From the NCBI RefSeq assembly GCF_014207745.1, contig NZ_JACHJB010000003.1, positions 992,001 to 1,056,000 on the forward strand: a DNA stretch of 64,000 nt, in the 5' to 3' direction. The stretch is from Nonomuraea muscovyensis (GTDB taxonomy: Bacteria; Actinomycetota; Actinomycetes; Streptosporangiales; Streptosporangiaceae). How positions within the stretch are numbered: position 1 is the first letter of the stretch; every line of letters starts with the position of its first letter. Positions 25,375-33,634 of this stretch are shown one piece after another. The notes beneath the pieces are model-generated. The model ran no database searches and was not told where the DNA came from. It saw only the letters and a list, made by a program, of their open reading frames with translations. The position numbers and the translations under genes were made by a program.

Positions 25375-26757
25375 ATGACGCAGCCGGACACCGACATTCT
25401 CAAGGCCGCGCACGACCATCTGTGGTTGCACTTCACCAGGCACAGCTCCTACCAGCAGTCCGAGATCCCGACCATCGTCCGCGGTGAGGGGTCCTACATC
25501 TACGACATCCACGGCAAGCGCTACCTCGACGGACTGGCGGGCCTGTTCGTGGTGCAGGCGGGCCACGGCCGCGCCGAGCTGGCCGAGGCCGCCGCCAAGC
25601 AGGCCCAGGAGCTGGCTTTCTTCCCGCTGTGGTCCTACGCGCACCCGAAGGCCGCCGAGCTGGCCGAACGGCTCGCAAGGCTCGCGCCGGGCGACCTCAA
25701 CCGGGTCTTCTTCACCACCGGCGGCGGCGAGGCGGTCGAGTCCGCCTGGAAGCTGGCCAAGCAGTACTTCAAGCTCACCGGCAAGCCGCTCAAGCACAAG
25801 GTCGTCAGCCGCCACATCGCCTACCACGGCACCCCGCAGGGCGCCCTGTCGATCACCGGCATCCCGGCGTTCAAGCAGATGTTCGAGCCGCTCGTGCCCG
25901 GCTCCATCCGCGTGCCCAACACCAACCACTACCGCGCCGACGAGATCACCGGCGTCAAGGGCATGACGCCCGAGGAGTACGGCATCTGGGCGGCCGACCG
26001 GGTGGCCCGCGCCATCGAGATGGAGGGCCCGGAGACGGTGGCCGCCGTCTTCGCCGAGCCGGTGCAGAACGCCGGCGGCTGCTTCCCGCCGCCCGCCGGC
26101 TACTGGCGGCGGCTGCGCGAGATCTGCGACGAGTACGACGTGCTGCTCGTCTCCGACGAGGTCATCTGCGCCTTCGGCCGCCTCGGCACGATGTTCGGCG
26201 GCGAGAAGTACGACTACGTCCCCGACATCATCACCTGCGCCAAGGGTCTGACCAGCGGCTACTCACCCATCGGCGCCATGATCGCGCACGAGCGGCTGTT
26301 CGAGCCGTTCAAGAGCGGCGAGGAGATGTTCGCCCACGGCTACACCTTCGGCGGCCACCCCGTCTCCGCCGCCGTGGCGCTGGCCAACCTCGACATCTTC
26401 GAGCGCGAGGACCTGCTCGGCCACGTCACCAAGAACGAGCCGCTCTTCCAGGCCACCCTCGACGGCCTGCGCGAGCTGCCCATCGTCGGCGACGTGCGCG
26501 GCGCCGGCTACTTCTGGGGCATCGAGCTGGTCAAGGACAGGACCACCAAGGAGACGTTCACCGCCGAGGAGTCGGAGCGGCTGCTGCGCGGCTTCCTGTC
26601 CAAGGCGCTGTTCGACGCGGGGCTCTACTGCCGCGCCGACGACCGTGGTGACCCCGTCATCCAGTTGGCGCCGCCGCTGGTCGCGGGTCCCCAGGAGATC
26701 GAGGAGATCGGCTCGATTCTCCGCACCGTGCTCACCGAAGCGTGGGCTCGCCTGTAA
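25375..26757 (+). CDS. Class III PLP-dependent aminotransferase (omega-amino acid/GABA-type)
   Basis: 460 residues from ATG 25375. PLP-fold signatures: YLDGLAGLFVVQAGHGRAEL, TTGGGEAVESAWKLAKQY, LLVSDEVICAFGRLGTMFGG (Asp contacting the PLP ring), and the Schiff-base Lys in ITCAKGLTSGYSPIGA. The ending QLAPPLVAGPQEIEEI is usual for the family. It likely moves an omega-amino group (for example beta-alanine, GABA or a polyamine product) to pyruvate or 2-oxoglutarate. Alanine dehydrogenase follows 32 bp downstream; pairing would regenerate pyruvate from alanine, favouring a pyruvate:alanine aminotransferase (inference). The upstream region has the near-repeats CTGCGGATTTCG and CTGCGGATCTCG. Confidence 0.9.
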   Translation: MTQPDTDILKAAHDHLWLHFTRHSSYQQSEIPTIVRGEGSYIYDIHGKRYLDGLAGLFVVQAGHGRAELAEAAAKQAQELAFFPLWSYAHPKAAELAERLARLAPGDLNRVFFTTGGGEAVESAWKLAKQYFKLTGKPLKHKVVSRHIAYHGTPQGALSITGIPAFKQMFEPLVPGSIRVPNTNHYRADEITGVKGMTPEEYGIWAADRVARAIEMEGPETVAAVFAEPVQNAGGCFPPPAGYWRRLREICDEYDVLLVSDEVICAFGRLGTMFGGEKYDYVPDIITCAKGLTSGYSPIGAMIAHERLFEPFKSGEEMFAHGYTFGGHPVSAAVALANLDIFEREDLLGHVTKNEPLFQATLDGLRELPIVGDVRGAGYFWGIELVKDRTTKETFTAEESERLLRGFLSKALFDAGLYCRADDRGDPVIQLAPPLVAGPQEIEEIGSILRTVLTEAWARL

Positions 26758-26789
26758 CACCCCCACCGGTAGCTGAAAGGACCCAAGCG

Positions 26790-27905
26790 ATGAAGATCGG
26801 CGTGCCTGCCGAGGTCAAGAACCACGAATACCGCGTGGCCGCCACACCGGCGGGTGTGCACGAGCTGGTGCGCCACGGCCACGACGTCATCGTCCAGCGA
26901 GGTGCGGGCCTCGGCTCGCACATCACGGACGAGGAGTACCTCTCGGCGGGCGCGAAGATCCTCGACGGCGCCGACGCCGTGTGGGGCGAGGCCGACATGG
27001 TGCTCAAGGTGAAGGAGCCGATCGCCGAGGAGTACCACCGCCTGCGCGACGGGCTCGTCCTGTTCACCTACCTGCACCTGGCGGCCTCCCGCCCGTGCAC
27101 CGAGGCGCTGCTCACCGCCAGGACCACGGGCATCGCCTACGAGACAGTCCAGGTGGGCAACGCGCTGCCGCTGCTCGCGCCCATGTCGGAGGTGGCCGGC
27201 CGGCTGGCGCCCCAGGTCGGGGCGTACAACCTGATGCGGTTCAACGGCGGGCGCGGCGTCCTGCCGGGCGGCGTGCCCGGCGTGGCGCCGGCCAAGGTGG
27301 TCGTCATCGGCGGCGGTGTGTCCGGCCTCAACGCCGCGCAGATCGCCGTCGGCATGGGCGCCGACGTGACCGTCCTCGACACGAACGTCGACCGCCTGCG
27401 CTTCATCGACGCCGTCTACCAGGGCCGGCTCAAGACGCTGGTGTCCACCTCGTACGCGATCGAGCGGGAGGTCCTCCAGGCCGACCTCGTCATCGGCGCG
27501 GTCCTGATCCCGGGCGCCAAGGCCCCGACGCTGGTCTCCAACGAGCTGGTCTCGCGGATGAAGCCGGGCTCGGTGCTCGTCGACATCGCCATCGACCAGG
27601 GCGGCTGCTTCGAGGACTCGCGCCCGACCACGCACGCCGACCCCACCTACACGGTGCACGGCTCGGTCTTCTACTGCGTGGCGAACATGCCGGGCTCGGT
27701 GGCCAACACCTCCACCTACGCGCTGACGAACGCCACGCTGCCGTACGCGGTCAAGCTGGCCGACCTGGGCTGGCGCGACGCGCTGAAGGCCGACGCCGGG
27801 CTGGCGGGCGGCCTCAACACGCACGACGGGCTGCTCACCAACGTGCCGGTCGCGCAGGCGCTGGGCCTGCCGGTCACGCCGGTGGCCGACGTCCTCGCCG
27901 CCTGA
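26790..27905 (+). CDS. ald: Alanine dehydrogenase
   Basis: 371 residues from ATG 26790 (GAAAGG upstream). Motifs: MKIGVPAEVKNHEYRVA with the substrate-binding Arg, VLKVKEPI with the catalytic Lys, LFTYLHLA with the catalytic His, NAD-binding VVVIGGGVSGLNAAQIAVGMGADV, and VDIAIDQGGC with the active-site Asp. Length matches the family (about 370). It catalyses NAD-linked reversible oxidative deamination of L-alanine to pyruvate and ammonia. It is co-directional with the aminotransferase and closed by a hairpin terminator. Confidence 0.97.
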   Translation: MKIGVPAEVKNHEYRVAATPAGVHELVRHGHDVIVQRGAGLGSHITDEEYLSAGAKILDGADAVWGEADMVLKVKEPIAEEYHRLRDGLVLFTYLHLAASRPCTEALLTARTTGIAYETVQVGNALPLLAPMSEVAGRLAPQVGAYNLMRFNGGRGVLPGGVPGVAPAKVVVIGGGVSGLNAAQIAVGMGADVTVLDTNVDRLRFIDAVYQGRLKTLVSTSYAIEREVLQADLVIGAVLIPGAKAPTLVSNELVSRMKPGSVLVDIAIDQGGCFEDSRPTTHADPTYTVHGSVFYCVANMPGSVANTSTYALTNATLPYAVKLADLGWRDALKADAGLAGGLNTHDGLLTNVPVAQALGLPVTPVADVLAA

Positions 27906-27922
27906 CCCGCGGCCGCCTCCCC

Positions 27923-27945
27923 GGGGCACGGCCGCGCCGTGCCCC
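27923..27945 (+). terminator. Hairpin terminator after ald
   Basis: Perfect 10-bp stem GGGGCACGGC / GCCGTGCCCC with a 3-nt loop, starting 18 bp after the ald stop codon. Confidence 0.7.
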
Positions 27946-28034
27946 CAGGATGGGGTTCGAGGTCACCACGGACCTGCCGTACGGCGCCGACCGCTGGATC
28001 GAGGTGGAGCCGCCCGGCGGCGGCGCCCGCGCCG

Positions 28035-29426
28035 CTAGCGGACGCCGAGGCGTCTGCGCAGGTCGCGGGCGGTGGCCAGGACGTGGTCGATCTCGCCGGG
28101 GCTGGGCCACGGCGAGTTGCCCGGCCTGACCAGCGTGCCCCGCACCGAGGCGAGGTACTCGACGGCGCTCGCGTGCAGGCCGCTGCGCTCCACCAGCCAG
28201 CCGACGACGTCGGCGTGGTCGTGCAGCGGCCTGGTCACCAGGTCCCAGGTGCCGAGCAGCTCCGTCAGCTCGGGCACGGCCAGTGCGACGCCGCCCCGGC
28301 GGCCGGTCGCGGCGGCGGCCAGCTCGGCCCGCGCGGCCAGTTCGGGCTCGGCGGCCCGGTCCCAGCCGGGCGGCGGCGGGTCAGTGAGCCACCGCTGGGC
28401 CTCGGCGAGCTCCCCGGCCGCGCTGAGCAGGCCGCCGAGCTCGACGGCCGCCCGGTGGTGACCGGCCAGCGCCGCGAGCCGGAACCAGTGCCGGCCCCTC
28501 GCCAGGTCGCCGTACTCGGCGATGAGCAGCAGCCCGAAGTGGAACATCGCCTCCGGGTCGCCGCTGGCCGCCGCCCTGCCGAACCAGTGGCTGGCGCCCG
28601 TCGCGTTGCCCAGCTCCACGCAGACGAACCCGGCCATCCGCTGGTCGTCCAGCCGTCCCGCGCCCGCCGCCCGCTCGAACCAGGCGCGGGCGGTGCGCAG
28701 GTCGGCGTGGGCGAGCGCGATGCCGCCGAGCTGCGAGGCGGCGCCGGGATGCTCGCTCCTGGCGGCCAGCCGGAAGTACGCCTCGGCGCCCTCCGGGTCG
28801 CGGCCCGCCTGCAGCAGCAGGCCGAGGTGGTAGGCGGCCTCGACGTGGCCGCCGCGGGTGGCGCACTCCCACCACCGCACGGCCTCCTCCTCCTCGCCCG
28901 CCGAGTACGCCAGGAAGCCCAGGTCGTGGGCCGAGGAGGTGTCGCCGTCAGCGGCCGCCCGGCGGTGCCACTCGCGCGCCAGCGGGGTCTCGCCCGCGTC
29001 CTCGCACATCAGCGCCAGCCTGCGGGCCGCCACCCGGGACCCGGCGCGGGCGGCGCTCTCGAACCAGCCCCTCGCGGTGTCCGGGTCGCCGCGCTGCTCC
29101 AGCAGCAGGGTGGCCAGGTTGACCGCCGCCTCCGTGTCGCCGGTGCCCGCCGCCCGCTCGTACCAGGAGACGGCCTCCTCCAGGGTGCCGTGCTTCTCGT
29201 GCCAGATGCCCAGGTTGAAGGCGCTGTCGACGTTGCCGGCCGATGCCGCCCGCTCCCACCAGTGCCTGGCCCCCGCGCGGTCGCCCCGCTGCGCGCACAA
29301 CCGGCCGAGCCGGTGCGCCGCCTGCGGGTCACCGGCCTGCGCGGCCGCCAGCAGCTCGGGTTCGTCGCCGACCCGGGGCGCCGGAACGGTCGCCGCCGCC
29401 ACCTCACCACCTTGCCACCACGCCAT
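28035..29426 (-). CDS. Sel1/TPR-repeat protein
   Basis: 463 residues from ATG 29426 (MAWWQGGEVAA). From about residue 25 to 340 it is built of 36-residue Sel1-like repeats, each with an A-A-LG-hydrophobic pattern such as DSAFNLGIWHEKHGTLEEAV, EAAYHLGLLLQAGRDPEGAE and EAMFHFGLLLIAEYGDLARG. About nine repeats can be counted. The last 120 residues form a separate helical domain (TWDLVTRPLHDHADVVGWL). Such repeats form superhelical protein-binding scaffolds. No signal peptide or catalytic motif is seen; partner unknown. Confidence 0.85.
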   Translation of the reverse strand: MAWWQGGEVAAATVPAPRVGDEPELLAAAQAGDPQAAHRLGRLCAQRGDRAGARHWWERAASAGNVDSAFNLGIWHEKHGTLEEAVSWYERAAGTGDTEAAVNLATLLLEQRGDPDTARGWFESAARAGSRVAARRLALMCEDAGETPLAREWHRRAAADGDTSSAHDLGFLAYSAGEEEEAVRWWECATRGGHVEAAYHLGLLLQAGRDPEGAEAYFRLAARSEHPGAASQLGGIALAHADLRTARAWFERAAGAGRLDDQRMAGFVCVELGNATGASHWFGRAAASGDPEAMFHFGLLLIAEYGDLARGRHWFRLAALAGHHRAAVELGGLLSAAGELAEAQRWLTDPPPPGWDRAAEPELAARAELAAAATGRRGGVALAVPELTELLGTWDLVTRPLHDHADVVGWLVERSGLHASAVEYLASVRGTLVRPGNSPWPSPGEIDHVLATARDLRRRLGVR

Positions 29427-29478
29427 GCGCACAGGGTGACATGTAAACACGTGGATGCGGAGCGTAATCGCCGAGAGG

Positions 29479-30543
29479 CTAGGAGAAGTTGAGGAAGCCG
29501 GTGTACATGCCCATGCCGCAGACGTACCTGAGGGTGCCGGGGCGTTGCGCGGGCAGCCGGACGGTGGCGGGCAGGGCGACGTCACGCCCGGCGATGGTGA
29601 CCGTTCCGGTGCACCCCTGCTCCGCCGGCCTGAAGACGATCTCGACGGGCACGCCCGCGGGCAGCTTCGCGTAGCCGGGCCGGTAGCCGTCGCGCATCGC
29701 CCAGATCGTGACGGTGGGCGGGCGGGCGGCGGTGTCCCGGCCGGTGACGGCGGCGGCCGGTGGGGTGGGGCGGGGCAGCCAGCCGCCCAGGTTGAGCCCG
29801 GTGCCGACGGTCCACAGCCCGGCCGCGAGCGCGGCCACGCCCGTCAGCCGGGCGACGCGGGTCCGCGACAGGCGCCGCAGCACGTACCCCAGCAGGGCGA
29901 ACGCCGGCGAGCTGCCGACGACGAACCCCGCCAGCACCGCCGCTCCACCGGCCGCCGACCGGCTGGTGACGGCGATCATCTCCATGCTCAGCGTCACGCC
30001 GCACGGCACGAGCACGGTGGCCGCCCCCAGCAGCGGCGGGCTGGTGAGCCGCGCCCCGAGCCGCGCCACCGCTCCGCGCTCCGGCGCGCACCCCCCGTCC
30101 GCACACCGCGCCTCCGCGCGGTTCGTGCCCGTGCGGCTGGTGTCCGTGCGGTTCGTGCCTGTGCGGCCGGCGTCCGTGTGGCTGGTGTCCGGGCGGCTGG
30201 TGTCCGTGCGGCGCAGCAGCCGGACGGCGAACGCCACGACGAGAACCCCCGCCGCCAGGAGCAGCACCGCCCGGGTCGTGGGTCCCAGCGTGACCGCCTC
30301 GCCGGCCAGCCCGAGCAGCGCCCCCACCGCCGAGTACGCGGCCAGCCGCCCGGCCAGGAACCAGCCGACCGCCCACCGCGGCCCACCCCGCTCACGCCCC
30401 CGGGCCAGGCCCGCGAGCAGCCCGCCCTGCACCGCCGTGCACGAGGCGCTGCCCGCCACGAACCCCGCCGCCAGGCCGGTGGCCAGCAGGGCGGCGACCT
30501 CCTGCGCGCTCAACGAGCGGGTCCCGGCCGGCCGTGACGGCAT
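29479..30543 (-). CDS. TauE/SafE-type membrane protein with C-terminal cupredoxin-like metal domain
   Basis: 354 residues. Two blocks of membrane helices: an N-terminal one (VAALLATGLAAGFVAGSASC, with a Cys followed by TAVQGG) and a central one (LGAATVLVPCGVTLSMEMIA), split by a hydrophilic linker of Thr/Arg/Asp/Asn repeats, plus a final anchor. The C-terminal 80 residues look like an extracytoplasmic cupredoxin-like domain ending RYVCGMGMYTGFLNFS; the CxMxM pattern is typical of copper or heavy-metal binding. Related fusions are annotated as sulfite exporter TauE/SafE but belong to heavy-metal handling. The role (copper export or delivery) is inferred. The start codon sits in the loop of a perfect palindrome. 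Confidence 0.8.
   Translation of the reverse strand: MPSRPAGTRSLSAQEVAALLATGLAAGFVAGSASCTAVQGGLLAGLARGRERGGPRWAVGWFLAGRLAAYSAVGALLGLAGEAVTLGPTTRAVLLLAAGVLVVAFAVRLLRRTDTSRPDTSHTDAGRTGTNRTDTSRTGTNRAEARCADGGCAPERGAVARLGARLTSPPLLGAATVLVPCGVTLSMEMIAVTSRSAAGGAAVLAGFVVGSSPAFALLGYVLRRLSRTRVARLTGVAALAAGLWTVGTGLNLGGWLPRPTPPAAAVTGRDTAARPPTVTIWAMRDGYRPGYAKLPAGVPVEIVFRPAEQGCTGTVTIAGRDVALPATVRLPAQRPGTLRYVCGMGMYTGFLNFS
30121..30210. repeat. Six 15-bp tandem repeats inside the TauE/SafE gene
   Basis: Imperfect 15-bp units of the type GCTGGTGTCCGTGCG, six in a row in the hydrophilic linker. On the coding strand they encode Thr-Asp/Gly-Thr-Ser/Asn-Arg pentapeptides. Unit length is a multiple of three, so copy-number change keeps the frame. 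Confidence 0.8.
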
Positions 30544-30554
30544 CCGTCACGGCC
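30530..30554. promoter_or_regulatory. Perfect 11-bp inverted repeat centred on a start codon
   Basis: GGCCGTGACGG and CCGTCACGGCC flank the 3-nt loop that is the start codon (read on the minus strand) of the TauE/SafE-like gene. It could be an operator or an mRNA hairpin occluding translation initiation; function not known. Confidence 0.55.
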
Positions 30555-30698
30555 TCGTCGCGCGTCGCGCCGCATCCTCGACCCCCGCTCCGGGCGAACC
30601 TCTCTAGGGACGTTCTCATGCCGAAACGTAAGGGGACCGGCCGGATGCGACCAGTAACAGTGTCTTCACCCCGCGGTGCCGTTCATGTCGCGGACGTC

Positions 30699-31445
30699 TC
30701 AGGCCCGCGCCTCGATGAGGAACCTGCTGGAGTGGGCGACGAACGGCCCCTCGGCCTCGATGAGCTCGTGCAGGTCGCGCAGCCGCGCCCGGTGGCGGTC
30801 GACCGTGAAGCCCGGCACGATCCAGATCACCTTGCGCAGGAAGTAGATCACCGCGCCGACGTCGTGGAACTCCATCCGCAGTTGCTCGGCCCGCAGGTCC
30901 ACCACGGTGAGCCCGGCCGCCTCTGCCGCGTCCCGGGCCCGCTCCGGGTCGCGCCCGGAGCCGTCGAGCGGGCCCAGGAAGAACTCGGCCAGCTCGAACA
31001 CACTGCGCGGGCCCACCTGCTGGGAGAAGTAGGCGCCGCCCGGCCGCAGCACGCGGGCGATCTCCGCCCACCACGTCTCCACCGGGTGGCGGCTGGCCAC
31101 CAGGTCGAAGGACCCCGTGCGGAACGGCAGGCGCGGCTCCTCGTCGTCGGCCACGACCGCCGCCCCGCGCTCCCGCAGCCGGGCGGCGGCCAGCCTGAGG
31201 TTGGGCGGCCACGACTCGGTGGCGACCGTCACCGGCGCCAGCCTCGGCAGGCCGGCCAGGATCTCCCCGCCGCCGGTCTGGATGTCGAGGGCGGCCGTGG
31301 CGCCGGCCATCCGGTCGCCGAGCAGTCGCGCGTAGCCCCACGACGGGCGCCGCTCGCTCGCGCGGCCGTCGAGCCATGAGAAGTCCCACCCGTCGACGGG
31401 CGCGTCCTGCGCCTCCGCCACCAGTTCCTCGAACGAACGCCCCAT
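30699..31445 (-). CDS. SAM-dependent methyltransferase
   Basis: 248 residues from ATG 31445. Motif I is ALDIQTGGGEILAGL, then ATESWPPNLRLAAARLRE, DEEPRLPFRTGSFDLVASRH and WAEIARVLRPGGAYFSQQVG, the layout of Methyltransf_11 proteins. The C-terminal cap has FHDVGAVIYFLRKVIWIVPGF, typical of small-molecule (e.g. rRNA-like or antibiotic-tailoring) methyltransferases, but substrate is unknown. It is monocistronic, 155 bp before the TauE/SafE start on the same strand. Confidence 0.85.
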   Translation of the reverse strand: MGRSFEELVAEAQDAPVDGWDFSWLDGRASERRPSWGYARLLGDRMAGATAALDIQTGGGEILAGLPRLAPVTVATESWPPNLRLAAARLRERGAAVVADDEEPRLPFRTGSFDLVASRHPVETWWAEIARVLRPGGAYFSQQVGPRSVFELAEFFLGPLDGSGRDPERARDAAEAAGLTVVDLRAEQLRMEFHDVGAVIYFLRKVIWIVPGFTVDRHRARLRDLHELIEAEGPFVAHSSRFLIEARA

Positions 31446-31477
31446 CCCGGCAGCCTGTCAGCCTTCTCCGCCGCCGA

Positions 31478-31786
31478 TCAACCGATTTCGCCGGCGCCCG
31501 CCGAGGGGCAGGCGCGCAGGGCGGGTGGCCGGCGTGATCCCGTCATGCCCGCCCGGCCCCGCGCATGTCGTCGTCGACGAGGTGAACACGTCCCGCAGCC
31601 GCGGCCGTGCGCAGATCGGGAGAGAATCCCGTGTGGGACCTGGCCGTGGGTGATGAAGGCGCCGTCCCGCATGATGTTCAGGTGGTAGGTGAGGGCCTTG
31701 GCGTCCATGCCCACGAGGCCGCCGATCTGTGCCGGCGTGGACGCGCCGGCCGCGAATGCCTGCCAGATCGCGTGGTAGATCGTCAG
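31478..31786 (-). pseudogene. Fragment of a winged-helix regulator
   Basis: Between the response regulator and the methyltransferase, the reverse strand reads TIYHAIWQAFAAGASTPAQI followed by GGLVGMDAKALTYHLNIMRD. This is a plausible ArsR/GntR-like helix-turn-helix, and it begins inside the end of the response-regulator gene. Only CTG or a late GTG (31714) could start it, and after about 60 codons the reading becomes low-complexity Arg-rich sequence. It looks like a decayed remnant, not an intact gene; the remaining part of this 337-bp gap holds nothing recognisable. Confidence 0.4.
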
Positions 31787-32430
31787 TGCCAGCCGGGGCG
31801 GACGAGGCCGGACTCGTAGGCGAAGACGACGAGCTGGGCGCGGTCGCGGGCGTGGAGCTTGGCCATGGTGCGGCTCACGTGAGTCTTGGCCGTGGCCGGT
31901 GACATGAAGAGCCGGGCGGCGATCTCGTCGTTGGTCAGGCCCGTGCCCACCAGGGTCAGGACCTCGCGCTCGCGGTCGGTGAGCTGCGCCAGGCGGCCCG
32001 CCTCCTGGGGTTCCTTGGCGCGGGAGGCGTACTCGGCGATGAGGCGGCGGGTCACGCTCGGGGACAGCAGCGCCTCGCCCGCCGCCACCACGCGGACCGC
32101 CTGGATGAGCTCGGCCGGCTCGGTGTCCTTGACGAGGAAGCCGCTGGCGCCGCCGCGCAGCGCCTCGAAGACGTACTCGTCGAGCTCGAACGTGGTCAGG
32201 ATGATGACGCGCGGCCCGTCGGGCATCTGCCGGGTCGCGGTGAGGCCGTCGGTGCCGGGCATGCGGATGTCCATCAACACCACGTGGGGCTCCAGCTTGC
32301 GGGACAGGCGGACCGCCTCGGCGCCGTCGCCCGCCTCGGCGACCACGGTCATGTCGGGCTGGGCGTCGAGCAGGGCGCGAAAGCCGGCGCGGACCAGGGC
32401 CTGGTCGTCGGCCAGCAGGAGGTTGATCAT
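31783..32430 (-). CDS. NarL/LuxR-family two-component response regulator
   Basis: 215 residues from ATG 32430. Receiver domain: LLLADDQALVRAG (acidic pair), phosphorylated Asp in VVLMDIRMPGTDG, ILTTF switch residue, and KDTEPAELIQAV with the conserved Lys. The C-terminal LuxR HTH is LTDREREVLTLVGTGLTNDE followed by IAARLFMSPATAKTHVSR. It overlaps the histidine kinase stop as ATGA, so both are one operon. Target genes are not evident. Confidence 0.95.
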   Translation of the reverse strand: MINLLLADDQALVRAGFRALLDAQPDMTVVAEAGDGAEAVRLSRKLEPHVVLMDIRMPGTDGLTATRQMPDGPRVIILTTFELDEYVFEALRGGASGFLVKDTEPAELIQAVRVVAAGEALLSPSVTRRLIAEYASRAKEPQEAGRLAQLTDREREVLTLVGTGLTNDEIAARLFMSPATAKTHVSRTMAKLHARDRAQLVVFAYESGLVRPGWH

Positions 32431-33578
32431 GTGGTCTCCTCGGGGAGGGGGAGCCGGGCCGACACCCGGAAGCCGGTGCCCGAGGGCCCGGCGACCAGCG
32501 TGCCGCCCAGGGCGGAGGCGCGTTCGCGCATGCCGGGGATGCCGTTGCCGCCGCCCTGCTCGGCCAGGACGGCCGGCGTCGTCGGCCCGGTGTCGGTGAC
32601 CTCGACGGCCAGCTCGCGCGAGCCGTACCCGAGCCGGACGCGCACCTGGGCGCCGGGGGCGTGGCGGGCGGCGTTGGTGAGCGACTCCTGGACGATGCGG
32701 TAGGCGGCCCGCTCCACCTGCGGGGACAGCGGGCGGGGGGTCTCGCGTTCCAGCGTCACGTCGAGCCCGGAGCGTTCGGCCAGCTCGTCGAGGCGGTCGA
32801 GGCCGGCCGTGGGGGAGCGGGGGGCGCCGTCGCGCAGGACGTTCAGGACCGAGCGCATCTCGCCGAGCACGTCCTTGGAGGCGGCCTTGATGGTGGCGAG
32901 CGCGGTGCGGGCCTGCTCGGGGTTGTCGTCGATGAGGTGCAGCGCGGTCGAGGCCTGGACGTGGATGAGCGAGATGTTGTGCGCGAGGACGTCGTGCAGC
33001 TCCCGGGCCATGGTCAGCCGTTCCTCGCTGGCCTGGCGCCGCATCTCCTCCTCGGCCGCGCGCTGCTGCTGCGCGCGCCGCTCGCGGACGATCGAGGCCA
33101 GCTCCGCCACCACCATGACGAGCAGGATGAACGCGGTGATGGCCAGGTCGTGGAAGATGCCCGCGGGCGCCGCGCCGTCGCCCACGGCGCCATAGGCGAG
33201 GAACACCGCCCAGGTGACCGCCGCCATGACCCACGCCGCCCGCCGCCGCCCGCCCAGGACCAGGGTGGTCAGCACGATGATCGGGGCCAGGTAGACGGGT
33301 CCCAGGGGGTAGTCCAGCCACGTGTACACGTAGGTCACCAGCAGGGCAACAGCCGATGAAATAACGGGATATTTCCGGCGGAACACCAGCGCGGCCGGCC
33401 CCGCCGTCAGCAGCCCGAACGCCAGCGGGTCCAACTGCTCCCGGTTCGTCTGCCCGTACTGCGCCCCCATGGACAGCACGATCTGCGCCACGGCGACACT
33501 CACCGCCAGAACCGGGTCGTAGCCGGACTTCACACGCACGCGGCCCACGTTAGGGCACCCGTTCGGTCCGCGCGTCAC
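32427..33578 (-). CDS. NarL-partner sensor histidine kinase (HisKA_3 type)
   Basis: About 383 residues as given from GTG 33578; GTG codons at 33539 and 33533 are alternative starts nearer the first helix. Four to five membrane helices (for example LALLVTYVYTW and TAFILLVMVVAEL), then the dimerisation/phosphoacceptor helix ERLTMARELHDVLAHNISLIH with the phospho-His, and HATPase: VQESLTNAARHAPGAQV (N box) and GGGNGIPGMRERASALGG (G box). It signals to the downstream regulator. The sensed stimulus is not deducible. Confidence 0.93.
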   Translation of the reverse strand: MTRGPNGCPNVGRVRVKSGYDPVLAVSVAVAQIVLSMGAQYGQTNREQLDPLAFGLLTAGPAALVFRRKYPVISSAVALLVTYVYTWLDYPLGPVYLAPIIVLTTLVLGGRRRAAWVMAAVTWAVFLAYGAVGDGAAPAGIFHDLAITAFILLVMVVAELASIVRERRAQQQRAAEEEMRRQASEERLTMARELHDVLAHNISLIHVQASTALHLIDDNPEQARTALATIKAASKDVLGEMRSVLNVLRDGAPRSPTAGLDRLDELAERSGLDVTLERETPRPLSPQVERAAYRIVQESLTNAARHAPGAQVRVRLGYGSRELAVEVTDTGPTTPAVLAEQGGGNGIPGMRERASALGGTLVAGPSGTGFRVSARLPLPEETT

Positions 33579-33634
33579 CCCGGTGTCGCAGGGGGCCCTA
33601 CCGCAACGGGCGTACCTGAGTAAGGGTGGAGACC

